DNA of 64,000 bases, from contig JAAONU010000013.1 of assembly GCA_012932295.1 (NCBI GenBank), positions 43,290,627 through 43,354,626 on the forward strand, in the 5' to 3' direction. This DNA comes from Cyclina sinensis. Taxonomy: Eukaryota > Mollusca > Bivalvia > Venerida > Veneridae. Shown here piece by piece: positions 56,201 to 64,000 of this stretch (positions are counted from its first letter, which is position 1; every line of letters begins with the position of its first letter). Below the pieces are notes generated by a model. That model was not told the DNA's origin, made no database searches, and saw only the letters and a program-made list of their open reading frames with translations. A program made the position numbers and the translations under genes.

Positions 56201-57108
56201 ACATATGATCTACAATTCTTGTGGCTCTGCATTAGCTTGTATCATATGTAAATATCATGTACTTTGATTTGTTACAGTGCATAAAAATATTATGATAAAT
56301 AAACTATTTTATTTATATTGATTTGTGCTTATTTTTTAGTAGGAAAACATCAATTTTTTTAATCTGAGTCATTTTACTCGTCTGATAATCAAAGAGCATA
56401 ATGGTTCAAAGTGCCTCAGAGAGCACCATTTACCAATGAAAATTCAAAAAATTTTTGATGTGGGAGGGGTACTCCCCCTCCCGCACCCACCCCCTTTTCC
56501 GCGTCGAAAATATATTTGGCTCAAGCAATTTTTGACCCAGAGCTAGCCCTGAGCTTAGAACTGGTGGAAAGGAGATATATAATTTTCATATAGTAACCAG
56601 GATGATGCATCAGTTTTGGACACCCATCAAACTACTAATCATAGATAATGTTGCTTAACTTAATTCAAGACACCCTAACCAAGTCACAAAAGAGGTACCC
56701 CAACAGCAAAGCTGGTGGAAGTGTCCACTACAGAGACATGCAATTACACTTTCCATTTATTCAAAAGACTTGGGCTGACTGATAACACCACCTTACATTT
56801 TGAATACTTGCAATAGGTTTTCTAAAAGATTTGACTTTTTCCATTACACATTCAAAGAATTTCATGCTAAATACTTAAAAGTGGGACAGTCAAAACTATC
56901 ACCTGACGACGTTAATTTTGATTGATTTGGAAGACAATCATGACCTTGAACACAAAATGCTCTATTTAAACACGAGAAGCGAACTGTATTAAAATTTTGT
57001 AGCGCATATTAATGTGAGTATAACTTGTATTTGTTGGAAGACTTATGAGACAGCAAGCTGTTTCATTTACCGTGGAGCCACAAAAACTTGAGCGCTTCTG
57101 GAGAACAT
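44110..57108 (-). CDS. ATP5F1C: ATP synthase F1 gamma subunit, mitochondrial (complete, 7 coding exons)
   Basis: Gamma is the rotor shaft of F1Fo ATP synthase: it turns inside the alpha3-beta3 ring and couples proton flow to ATP synthesis in the matrix. Exons read on the minus strand: 57108-57071, 53530-53496, 53137-53006, 51774-51564, 48067-47924, 46486-46284 and 44210-44110; 864 nt, 287 residues plus stop. The start MFSR and short transit peptide precede RGMATLKEI. Family landmarks are [33 protein letters not shown] near the middle, and the C-terminal [16 protein letters not shown] and [20 protein letters not shown] ending SGAAAL. All junction phases agree, and the length fits animal orthologues (just under 300 residues). 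Introns are full of mobile elements. Confidence 0.97.
44951..45868 (-). mobile_element. Inverted copy of the 6538 repeat family
   Basis: Read on the minus strand it starts tatgcccccc...caaagac and continues gcaaatgtcagttggtcggt, matching the start of the 6538 element, then runs through units with aggtcaaagg and accagtagatgacc. It contains a perfect aggtcactgtgacct at 45539-45553. It is shorter than the 6538 copy. Confidence 0.75.
46088..46225 (+). CDS. Orphan plus-strand terminal-exon-like frame (unknown)
   Basis: After a fair acceptor (cattatgacttaacag) a phase-0 frame of 45 residues begins [20 protein letters not shown] and ends [11 protein letters not shown] with TAG at 46223-46225. Composition is protein-like and unlike the AT-rich surroundings. 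I do not recognise the family and see no upstream partner exon on this strand. It lies inside ATP5F1C intron 6 in antisense. It may be the last exon of a nested gene, a pseudogene fragment, or chance. Confidence 0.3.
   Translation, partial: ADYRGWLSQEYCEKLYDLHDVKSYLDRSTDILQEFTTRMNLQVYP
46284..46486 (-). CDS. ATP5F1C: ATP5F1C exon 6
   Basis: 203 nt, acceptor gtttcctacag, donor gctg|gtaagc. It encodes (R)[55 protein letters not shown] and AASKNA. The [16 protein letters not shown] block is a signature of the family. Confidence 0.97.
46850..47395. mobile_element. Repeat element of three ~151-bp units
   Basis: Units sharing ttacaaagggcaataact, cggttcttgggcactgcact and atttacctatgaagtttcaa recur at about 151 bp (46931, 47083, 47233). 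It ends cacctatgtgtcccctgact atagtcaggtgtcac. Non-coding; in ATP5F1C intron 5. Confidence 0.75.
47924..48067 (-). CDS. ATP5F1C: ATP5F1C exon 5
   Basis: 144 nt, acceptor ctttgtag, donor ttcag|gtaagt. It encodes (R)[40 protein letters not shown] and VLFYNVF. The [10 protein letters not shown]...LADQI segment fits the gamma Rossmann-like head. Confidence 0.96.
48390..49835 (-). mobile_element. gggggcat-type repeat element with an exact 342-bp tandem duplication
   Basis: Ends in cctccctttgggggcataaa preceded by acggacggatggactg. Internally the block starting agtgcccataactctgccaa at 48941 recurs at 49283, and the next unit starts at 49625 (both 342 bp). The two blocks are almost identical, so the duplication is recent. 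They create two near-identical minus-strand open frames that are not genes. In ATP5F1C intron 4. Confidence 0.82.
49923..51472 (-). mobile_element. Outer repeat element interrupted by a nested element
   Basis: Runs from acaagagcgatcagtgatca to gtcgcggctacttcgtagca ggcgacac. The unit gggccataactctgacaaaa atcactggactggaaaatg is broken at about 50388 and resumes at about 51280, where another element (50388-51278) is inserted. Non-coding; in ATP5F1C intron 4. Confidence 0.7.
50388..51278 (-). mobile_element. Nested element of four ~167-bp units
   Basis: Starts ctagaattgtgtccatagga and ends cactttgtgggggcataaaa, with acggacggacggacagac before the end. Units with ccataattctgttaaatttg, accatctacacattaaggtt and ccggtttaagaggagttgcg recur at 167, 167 and 156 bp. 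The repeat opens a 124-codon plus-strand frame that is not a gene. Confidence 0.78.
51564..51774 (-). CDS. ATP5F1C: ATP5F1C exon 4
   Basis: 211 nt, acceptor tctaaacag, donor caaag|gtaact. It encodes [60 protein letters not shown] and [10 protein letters not shown]. The SDRGLCGG motif is the family's best-conserved head sequence. Confidence 0.97.
51775..53005 (-). other. ATP5F1C intron 3
   Basis: About 1.2 kb with repeated phrases (gccaaaataggttaacagta, tgcataaaggtggggatt) recurring two to four times between about 52140 and 52800, ending tgccaggggcataaaa: a degraded gggggcat-type element. No gene. Confidence 0.6.
53006..53137 (-). CDS. ATP5F1C: ATP5F1C exon 3
   Basis: 132 nt, acceptor catgatttcag, donor catcag|gtgggt. 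It encodes (I)[19 protein letters not shown] and [24 protein letters not shown], the N-terminal shaft helix that inserts into the catalytic ring. An ATG just upstream (53153) is intronic and is not the start. Confidence 0.98.
53496..53530 (-). CDS. ATP5F1C: ATP5F1C exon 2 (35 nt)
   Basis: Acceptor cctgtttcag, donor gaaa|gtaagt. It encodes (R)[11 protein letters not shown]. Mature gamma subunits start near (M)ATLKD/E, so this exon holds the processing site of the transit peptide. Confidence 0.93.
54463..54561. repeat. Imperfect inverted repeat
   Basis: aaaacactatcacaatagt on the left pairs with actgtgatagtgttttt on the right, and the interior (atcactgtcacaatattatt gcaat) also contains self-complementary cac/gtg blocks. 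Possibly the remains of a palindromic MITE. Confidence 0.5.
55362..56551 (+). mobile_element. hAT-like non-autonomous DNA transposon
   Basis: 1,190 bp bounded by cagggctcgcgctgg and, inverted, cagggctagctctgg; such CAGGG-type ends are typical of hAT elements. Flanked by agctta (55356-55361 and 56552-56557), most of an 8-bp hAT target duplication. Inside is a broken transposase N-terminus (56096-56251). A polar run ctccccctcccgcacccacc lies near 56473. It sits in ATP5F1C intron 1. Confidence 0.72.
56096..56251 (+). pseudogene. Truncated, frameshifted hAT-type transposase N-terminus
   Basis: ATG followed by a basic nuclear-localisation-like start ([20 protein letters not shown]), then [10 protein letters not shown] and a stop after 51 codons. 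The next frame continues [14 protein letters not shown], which resembles the C..C of a TTF/BED-type zinc finger. The rest of the transposase is deleted. Non-functional. Confidence 0.55.
57071..57108 (-). CDS. ATP5F1C: ATP5F1C exon 1 (start codon, transit peptide)
   Basis: ATG at 57108-57106, then [12 protein letters not shown] and a split Arg codon ending at donor cacg|gtaaat. MFSR is the usual start of animal gamma precursors. The peptide is basic and free of acidic residues, as expected for mitochondrial import. Confidence 0.92.
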
Positions 57109-57399
57109 GTCGGCTTCGTTCAGACGCTCCCAAAACGAGGCTGTTAATGTGTAAATGTGAGAAAACGAAGTTGCGAAAAAGGAGTTTAATTGTGGTCTAA
57201 AACCTCTAAAATGTTTTCTTCAATTTAGCTGTAGAAATAGCCACTTTTTTGTGTTGCGTGATATATCCATTATAGACAGACTGGATTTTTTTAAAATCAT
57301 GCTCGCAAGGAAAAATATAGGACCAGGATTTGTAATTTACTGATTACCCAACCCAATGATATAAGAATACAATGAAAGACTCATTAAAACTCGGTTACT

Positions 57400-57640
57400 C
57401 CACAGAAACTAGACAACACGACCAAGTGCTATGGAATAATGTTAGTGATATAATAATTAGAAGTCATTATTCGAAACTGTTAAAACCAAGAACTAGAACC
57501 GGTATAAGAAAACAAATACAGACAGAGAAGAGTGAATGTGTGGAGTGATCTTCCACCTGAGGTCATTTAGGCAAGGGCTTTGAATTCATTTAAATCGAAA
57601 TCTAGACTTATCAAGTCGCGTCAAAACAAGTGTATGTCAA
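57400..57640 (+). pseudogene. LINE ORF2 C-terminal relic
   Basis: Broken frame reading RRVNVWSDLPPEV then ALNSFKSKSRL, the tail motif of jockey/CR1/L2-type LINE proteins. Stops interrupt it. A nearby duplicated phrase (gacagactgg...atcatgctcgcaaggaaa at 57278 and 57682) brackets it. Confidence 0.55.
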
Positions 57641-57829
57641 CTTTTATCGACCATACATATTGATATTATATCATATCCATTATAGACAGACTGGGTGTAT
57701 TTTTAAATCATGCTCGCAAGGAAAGATGTAGTTCTGGCTTCCAAAACTTTATAAGCCGCTTTTTAAACATTTTGTTCATTTATTTGATGCGGCATTAAAG
57801 TTTACACGTCCTGTAACAGTATATAAATC

Positions 57830-58980
57830 GTGTACGCTGAAGACCTTAAGCTAGGAAAGATGTATGGAACATCTCCCGTATCCTTAAAGATCGAACTACA
57901 TCTGGAAATCGCCCTGTCCGTAAACTTATTCCTGGATACAGACATTGTCCCTAAAGACTGGATAATGGCTACAGTCTTAAGTATAAACCAAACAACTATC
58001 GACGCATTTCTCTGACTTGTATTGCATCCGAACTCCTCGAGCACATAGTAGTCTCTGATCTTAAGTCTTTCTTTGACAAAACAACATGCTCAGCTCTATT
58101 CCAACATGGCTTCAGATTGGATATAGTTGCAAAACCCAGCTCATCAACTTTACTCAGAAACTTTATATCAATTTAGAACATGGTCACAATACTGACGTCA
58201 CAGTTATGGACTTTTCTAAAACTTTTGACAAAGTCGACCATTTGAGGTTAATCTACAAGCTACAATTAAATCTCTACAGGCTAGTTGTCAAATAACTAAC
58301 TGGGTCAAATCCTTCCTCTCCAATCGTACTCAGAAGGTCGCATTTGAAGGTTGCCTGTCAAGTGAACTTCCAGTCTTTGGGCCCTGTCTCTTCTTGGTAT
58401 ACATTAATGACCTTCCAGACTTAGTCAAATACAGAACTAGAATGTTTGCACATGACACAATCGTCTACCTCACAGTTGAGAAAAATGATAACCTGTCCCT
58501 ACAAGAAGATCTCCATATGCTAGAAATCTGGGAAAGAGTCTGGCGAATGGAGTTTATCCCCGACAAATGTGAAGTTCTTAGAGTAAGTAGGAAGAGAACT
58601 CCTATTTTTATCACTATAGGTTAAACAACATAGAATTAAAGTCCAACTCATCGGTTTAGTATTTAGGTATTACAATCACAAATGATTTGAACTAGTCACA
58701 ACATATTGAAAACATATCTAAGGCAACCTATTCCCTCCGTTTTAACGACTGACAATATTTAGGTGAAACAAGCCACATACACTTCCTATGTTCGCCCCAA
58801 GTTAGAATATTGTTCACCTGTAAATAAAAATGTATTTCAACAGTTTAGAGTTTCCTTTCATTTATTTCAATTTCAAGAATGTTTTGTGAGTAAAAATCAA
58901 CCTTTTCTTAGGAGTTTGAAATTTCAGTTTTTAAATCATTATATGATATCAAAATCACGTTTAAACAAACAATGGGATGG
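57830..58980 (+). pseudogene. LINE reverse-transcriptase relic
   Basis: Frames in succession read PKDWIMATV, then ISLTCIASELLEHIVVSDLK, FQHGF, DFSKTFDKVDH (58209-58241), LVYINDLPDLV, and MFAHDTIVYL (58442-58471), then YTSYVRPKLEYCSPV and SRLNKQWDG. This is the RT core order of a jockey/CR1/L2-like LINE. Frameshifts and stops separate the blocks, and the catalytic Asp pair (usual FADD) reads AHD, so it is dead. Confidence 0.8.
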
Positions 58981-59199
58981 AAACCTACCTGAATTATTAC
59001 TTCTTGCAGGCCACGATTGCTTCAAAGTGTCTTTTAATCTGTTTTACCTTTCTTTACAGAAATATGAGGGACTCTTGCTACTACAACAGTTACTATACAC
59101 ACCCATTACTTATAATTTACAATTATCAAAATTATGTGACACTACTATTTATAAATTAAACTGTTGTTTTTTTTTTTAAAAAAGGACACGTCTGATGTG

Positions 59200-60890
59200 A
59201 AATGACTAGCAGTATTTATATAGATTTTATCAAATATACACACAATATGACATCAAAGCAAGCATTTTTACATGAATAAAACTCATGTCGTAAGTAAAAT
59301 ATCATGACAGGTTTTGGCAAACATTCGATTTAAAGAGGATGTGCACACAAGCTGACAAGTTTTCCTTTGACATGTTTTTAAACTCCCTACTGAAATTGCT
59401 TGCTTTTCTAAACAATAAATACGTTAAATCTTTATATCGTGTACAGTCAATTTTGACATGAATTTCATCCTGTACTGTATTCGGTCATCCAAGTTTAATT
59501 TATCATACCAGATACAATTACTAAGAGCAGCTGTATGTTTAAGTAGTAAAATCATTTTTATCATACTCTTATGCTCTTACTCATATGTTCTTAACTTGTT
59601 TTGACAAATGCCTGGAGTTCCAGTAACAGAAGTTAAGATTTAGGACCAATCTGTTTTAACCCCAGCCATAGCTTTCTCAAATACTGTTTTAACACAAACT
59701 TATTTAGAAATTGAGTTAAAATATCTGCAAAATGCTGAAGACTGAATTCGGACAGTTTCTATTTGATATTATTTATTACGTCTGTATATAATGTTTGCCA
59801 AGCGAGCCAATGAAATCGAGATGTATTTCTACCGTAACACAAATTGCCATTGCCAAGCAACAGCTGGTGTAAATTTGCGTACTCGGGGTAACTACTTTAA
59901 ATAGCTGTAGCACTATACAAGTGATAGAAGTTTATCCCAAGCTTTATCTCTATCGAGTGGTAAGCTTTACGCAACATTTTACAGGTTTCTGTAATCGTTG
60001 TTAAAGAAGATATTTGATCATTGACACTGCGCTTTTTCATGAAGCAATTTTGCTGATCTACAGATATACCATTAAGTTCATACCAACTACTGAAACGCTT
60101 GTTAAAATACTAAAATAGAACTTGTATACAGCTGGCTGATCCCACAGAAAAAATACCTCTATAGGACAGTTGAACTCTTCAATATACAGTAGAAGATTGG
60201 GGAAATATTGCCCACACAAATATGGTTCCATACTATTAGTGAGACAAAGGTTACAAACTAACAATACTTACTTTTTATTTGAACAATTTAATCAGTCATC
60301 TTCAGATACACATACTTTATAGACCAAAGATCAGGGAGTTTACTGTTCCAAGATGATTCCTAGCGGACAACTTTTAATTACCACCAAGCCTTATACTTTT
60401 GTTTGGCAAATCTTTATATATACTTTATTGTATAATATTACACCATTCTTTTTTAACTTGATATAATGTATTGGTAAGTTTTGTTGCCGTTTCTTGAACA
60501 TTTTTCAATACTGGCTTTGTAGTTTTATGATTACATTATCTTTTTTATTTTTCATTCTATTAACAAACGACGTTCATTTTTTATCGGATATCATGCTAAA
60601 CGTTATATTTAATTTGTAGGTTAATTTATCTTTTATCGAAAATAGCGGTCGCTCTATTTCCTTTTACGTAAATTCCCATTTACAAATCTACGTGCGTATT
60701 GTTATAGTTTTCATTAAATTGCGGTCACTACAGGTTCTCTTGACATTAATTTAGCATTCTTTAACATACTTTTTCAATATAATTCAGATGTCAATCTAAG
60801 TAGATCGTGCTTTTTTCAAAATCAATTTAAAACTAACAAGGACATTTAGTTCATGTAACCACAAAATGATGCAAAAAAATATGCATCCTG
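59200..60890. other. Intergenic, no gene seen
   Basis: AT-rich sequence upstream of the six-cysteine peptide gene. The minus open frame 60058-60264 shows no recognisable domain. No repeat family identified. Confidence 0.55.
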
Positions 60891-60902
60891 TTTGGTCTTA
60901 CC

Positions 60903-60910
60903 TATATAAG
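60903..60910 (+). promoter_or_regulatory. TATA box of the six-cysteine peptide gene
   Basis: tatataag, 76 bases before the start codon. Transcription would begin about 30 bases downstream, leaving a 5' UTR of roughly 45 bases. A clear TATA box suits a tissue-specific or inducible gene. Confidence 0.6.
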
Positions 60911-60978
60911 TCAGGTCAATTTCATTGTCGGACACCAATTTGTGTGGACCTAACCACTTCACGTATTCTACAATAAGC

Positions 60979-61051
60979 ATGAACAAGTTATTCATCGCCT
61001 TGCTCTTAGTGAGCTGTGTAGCTATGGTGATCGTTCCACAGGTGGCTGAGG
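60979..61051 (+). CDS. Six-cysteine peptide exon 1 (signal peptide)
   Basis: 24 codons plus one base. Lys at position 3 is followed by a long hydrophobic core, then PQVAE at the exon end; donor g|gtaaga. The ATG is the first after the TATA box in this frame. Confidence 0.82.
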
Positions 61052-61785
61052 GTAAGACTGTTTATATTTCAGTGATTTAAATAAGTAAGACAGACAAAGG
61101 AATGCTTTTTTTATCAAATAAAGCGGGTTTCTTGAACGAAAAATTCATATTATTTCATAATTCCAAAATTAATAGTTTTTTTTTTTTAACGAAGTGCAAA
61201 TCGATATTTACGAGCGGTTGTTTCGTTGTTCGAAACAAATATTTATTATATTTTACTATTCGTAAATAAGGATCAATACCGCTTTTATTCTGTTTTAGTA
61301 TTACGAATTGTATATCATAAAAATGGAAAAATGTATTTCATATTAATGTAATGTTATTTCGTTAAAATAAAATATTTCTCTGCATTTACAAATTGATATT
61401 ATGTAATAACGATATATACTATGTCGTAATAATTTCGTTTTAACAACATGATATTTGGTCGAAACGAAAGGATTTTCATCATAATGAATTAACAATTTCA
61501 GTAAACACAAATCATGAACATAAATAAGTCACCCAATTAAATGATGTCAATTAAACATAAGTGCACAATGTGACTCTAGGGGCTATGTAGAAATATATGC
61601 AGTCAGTGTTATCTCAAAAGACTACTTTTTTGAATAGTACACATGTTAACCCTTTTACAGCTCAGCGAGGTGGATGGGGCGGACGTTGTCAATGCAGACA
61701 CAGGTGTTACTGGGGTGAAAGGTACAGTGGAAGGTGTGGTTACCAGAGTTACTGCTGTAGGAGAAGATGGGGTTGGAATGACTAA
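60979..61785 (+). CDS. Secreted cationic six-cysteine peptide (defensin-like, putative antimicrobial)
   Basis: Two coding exons (60979-61051 and 61661-61785; phase 1 junction gag g|ct) give 65 residues. A signal peptide begins MNKLFIALLLVSC and probably ends at AEA before QRGG. The roughly 40-residue mature part is rich in Arg, Gly, Trp and Tyr, with about ten Arg and only two acidic residues, so strongly cationic. Six cysteines follow C-x1-C-x3-C-x9-C-x5-C-C. The closing C-C and the 3/9/5 gaps recall beta-defensins, but the first gap is far too short (x1 rather than about x6). A third exon holds only 3' UTR. Likely role, by inference: host defence peptide secreted by epithelium or haemocytes. 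A toxin-like or signalling peptide is the alternative. Confidence 0.8.
61052..61660 (+). other. Six-cysteine peptide gene intron 1
   Basis: 609 bases, very AT-rich, GT-AG. Several cgaaac and cgtaat phrases recur but no repeat family is assigned. Confidence 0.75.
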
Positions 61786-61789
61786 TAAG
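61661..61789 (+). CDS. Six-cysteine peptide exon 2 (whole mature peptide, stop TAA 61783-61785)
   Basis: Acceptor ccttttacag, donor aag|gtaagt just after the stop. It encodes (A)QRGGWGGRCQCRHRCYWGE to a CCRRRWGWND C-terminus. The other plus frame and the minus frame are also open here, but only this frame joins exon 1 in phase and carries the cysteines. Confidence 0.83.
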
Positions 61790-62271
61790 GTAAGTTTTAA
61801 CACATACAACAACACTAAAAACTGTTTGTCTTAGTTTGATATTATTACTTCATATATCTTCTTGTTTTTAAATGACGAACAATATTTTTATAAACGTAAA
61901 ATAAAAGATAACTTTGAACAGAGATTCGCTAACGATTTGGGGTATACGTATTTGTAGCTTTAAAGGATAAAGATACAGTCTTTATAGTAAGCTCTGAAAA
62001 AACTGTTAAGTTTTCATTTCTGCTTGTATTTTGAGAAGACTTTCATGTTAACTTCACGACATGTTGGTGTAATTATTCAGTGTTTGAAAATAAAAGAAAT
62101 GCTGTTTAAGTCCGTCAAATGATTTCATATTTGCATCATCTTGTAACCTATATAGTGTGTTTACAAACAGTTGGTGTTCTTTCTTTTTTGAAAGATTATA
62201 TATTATGTATATATATAATTCTAGCTTTAATGTCCATATATGTTTATATATATTTGTTTCTTGTCTTTCAG
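61790..62271 (+). other. Six-cysteine peptide gene intron 2 (in the 3' UTR)
   Basis: 482 AT-rich bases with GT-AG ends (gtaagt...ctttcag). It begins only four bases after the stop codon, so it should not trigger nonsense-mediated decay. Confidence 0.65.
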
Positions 62272-62380
62272 GTCGCAGTCCATTATGTCTGCCGCCTTCC
62301 AGAACCTTGCGAAACATTTTGACTTTTGTCAAACTATCATGGAATAAAGAGAAAAAAATAAAGTAAAGATAGTTGTTAAC
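62272..62380 (+). other. Six-cysteine peptide gene exon 3 (3' UTR)
   Basis: Follows acceptor cttgtctttcag. Two AATAAA hexamers (62343-62348 and 62357-62362) mark the transcript end at about 62380. Confidence 0.6.
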
Positions 62381-64000
62381 TCTATAGTTTGTTATTGATT
62401 AATCCATTACAGTATAGATACAGGGCCAAGGTTGTCTTTCTGCTCATTTCTACATGTCAGACGTGTACATTGTATTTGATTTGAGGACACCATTCTATCT
62501 ATATTTGGAAACCATTTTTCAAAGTTTCACTTTCGCTTAGGATTCTTTATTTTTTATTTTTATATTTCAAATGGATTTCAAATTATACATAAAATGAATA
62601 CATATTTGACACGTCGCAATAAAAGAGGCCTTATATGCAATTTCATCGATATATGACTTTAACAGAGCAAGACAAATTCAATTCTGTTAAAGAAAATATA
62701 TTCTTCGATTATGGAATTCATACGATATATCATGTTAATTAGACTTTAAGGTGAGCATGGTTGCTTGTAAAGAGGTGTGCGAGACAACATCATGACGTGC
62801 AATAATAGAAGCGGGTACTATACCACGTTATTTTGACGTTATATTGACGTCATTTGACGCAAACCTTTAAGGTTCTTTTTGTCAAAAAACACATATGATT
62901 ATAAAAACAAAATAACTTGCCAAATTACACCAGGAAAGAATTGTCAAATATGAACATACATGTAGTATTTTTACAAGTACATGTATATCAATTCTAATTT
63001 TTCAAAATCACATTACTATCTCGTTTTGACATTATTTAAAAAAATGCCTACAGACAACTGTAGAAGTCGTCTGATACCACAAAAGATAGAACATCAATAC
63101 CTTTTCAGTGTTATTTCTATTAAAAATTTTCTTTGGCATAAATGTGTATATTAAAAGCTTCATTGTTCCTCTTGGTACTGGTACAGCTTGGATTTCGCAC
63201 CAAATAGTAATTCTACACAGATAGCTCAAAAAGATGCTAGCCAATATGTTCCAAAGGGCAACTTCTCTGATACGTGGTTATACAAGGAAACTGTGAGAAC
63301 ACCATCTTGTTGTCCTCTTAGTTTGTTCATTTAGAGATCCTACGAAGTGACAGTTTGTCTGTTCCCTCTAGATAGGACTTTTAACATACTAGTTATTTAA
63401 GGTAACTAGACCCTTCCAATATGCTAGAAGCTATCTGTCTAAGTTTTACTCGTTTCACACTTTAGAGAAATCAAATGCATTAAGTGCACCTTACAATAAT
63501 CCATGCAATGCCCCCAAAGTAGGGATATCCAACGGTTTTAGGGGATTTAGATTCACTGCAAAACTGACTATCTAATTCCCATCCGTGGAGCAGTTTTCTG
63601 TCTTAATCTCGGGGATGGAAGTTGCTCTGTGATCTGCGTGGGGGCTTGGCTGGAATCCTTCTTCACATGTCCCTTGTGAAGCTATTATCGCCCTATCTCT
63701 GGTAGTGCAAAATCTTTATTGGTGCAAGTTGTATAGCTTGGGCTACTGCCTGTTCCTAGGTAAGTCTGAGTTTTTAACTATAGATCGGTTTGGTATGCTT
63801 GCCTACACATTCAGGAGCGCCAACATTATGAAATTTCCCTGAGATGCACGTATAATGATTAAAAATTAAACTCTGGCCATGGCTTAATACTTTAACAGTG
63901 TCCCGATTTATTTTCTTTCATTTTGCATCAAAATCACGTATTTAAATTCTCACTTTACACTGATGCGCATTAATCATAATACTTTCTAACAGTCGATATC
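62381..64000. other. Downstream flank, no gene seen
   Basis: AT-rich. A segment at about 63490-63770 has a more balanced base composition but stops in every frame; it may be part of an unrecognised repeat. No exon supported. Confidence 0.5.

Larger units (their letters stand above)
53531..57070 (-). other. ATP5F1C intron 1
   Basis: About 3.5 kb. Holds an imperfect hairpin (54463-54561) and a hAT-like non-autonomous element (55362-56551). No other exon recognised; the minus open frame 54799-55005 shows no known domain. Confidence 0.8.

Noticed and set aside
61609..61834. Alternative plus and minus open frames over the six-cysteine peptide exon 2
   Set aside because: Neither joins exon 1 in phase nor has a signal peptide or cysteines; they are shadows of a short GC-richer exon.

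Overview
This window comes from a eukaryotic nuclear genome. It is AT-rich and dense in introns, with long introns full of repeats. The host is most likely a mollusc, probably a bivalve: the genes are animal genes, and the long non-autonomous repeats (ends reading agctcacctgag... and ...ggccatcatggccctcttg, or ...gggggcataaa) are of a kind I associate with bivalve genomes. The phylum is inferred, not proven.

Three genes can be built exon by exon with matching splice phases. (1) On the plus strand at about 2.1-37.9 kb is an FGD-family Rho guanine-nucleotide exchange factor (disordered N-terminus, DH, PH, FYVE, PH). Seventeen exons are visible, about 1,059 residues, and the 5' end lies upstream of the window. 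(2) On the minus strand at 57.1-44.1 kb is the complete mitochondrial ATP synthase gamma subunit (ATP5F1C): seven coding exons, 287 residues. (3) On the plus strand at 60.9-62.4 kb is a small three-exon gene for a secreted, arginine/tryptophan-rich, six-cysteine peptide of 65 residues, with a TATA box and poly(A) signals. It looks like a defensin-like antimicrobial peptide whose cysteine spacing I cannot match to a named family.

Most of the rest is repeats. The FGD introns hold several long elements made of 141-167 bp tandem units. One element is nested in another, and a 145-bp array carries perfect nuclear-receptor response-element motifs. There are 25-, 31-, 41- and 65-bp minisatellites, a tRNA-like SINE relic and two MITEs (one in an FGD intron, one between FGD and ATP5F1C). 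The ATP5F1C introns hold more such elements and an internally deleted hAT-like transposon. Just 3' of ATP5F1C, on its transcribed strand, lies a 27-bp tandem array in which each unit carries a consensus 5' splice site. LINE relics lie at 41.0-41.4 and 57.4-59.0 kb.

The three genes show no functional link; they are ordinary neighbours. The points most worth following up are the six-cysteine peptide gene, the response-element array, the splice-donor array, a possible membrane-anchored read-through form of the FGD N-terminus, and an unidentified plus-strand terminal exon at 46.1 kb.
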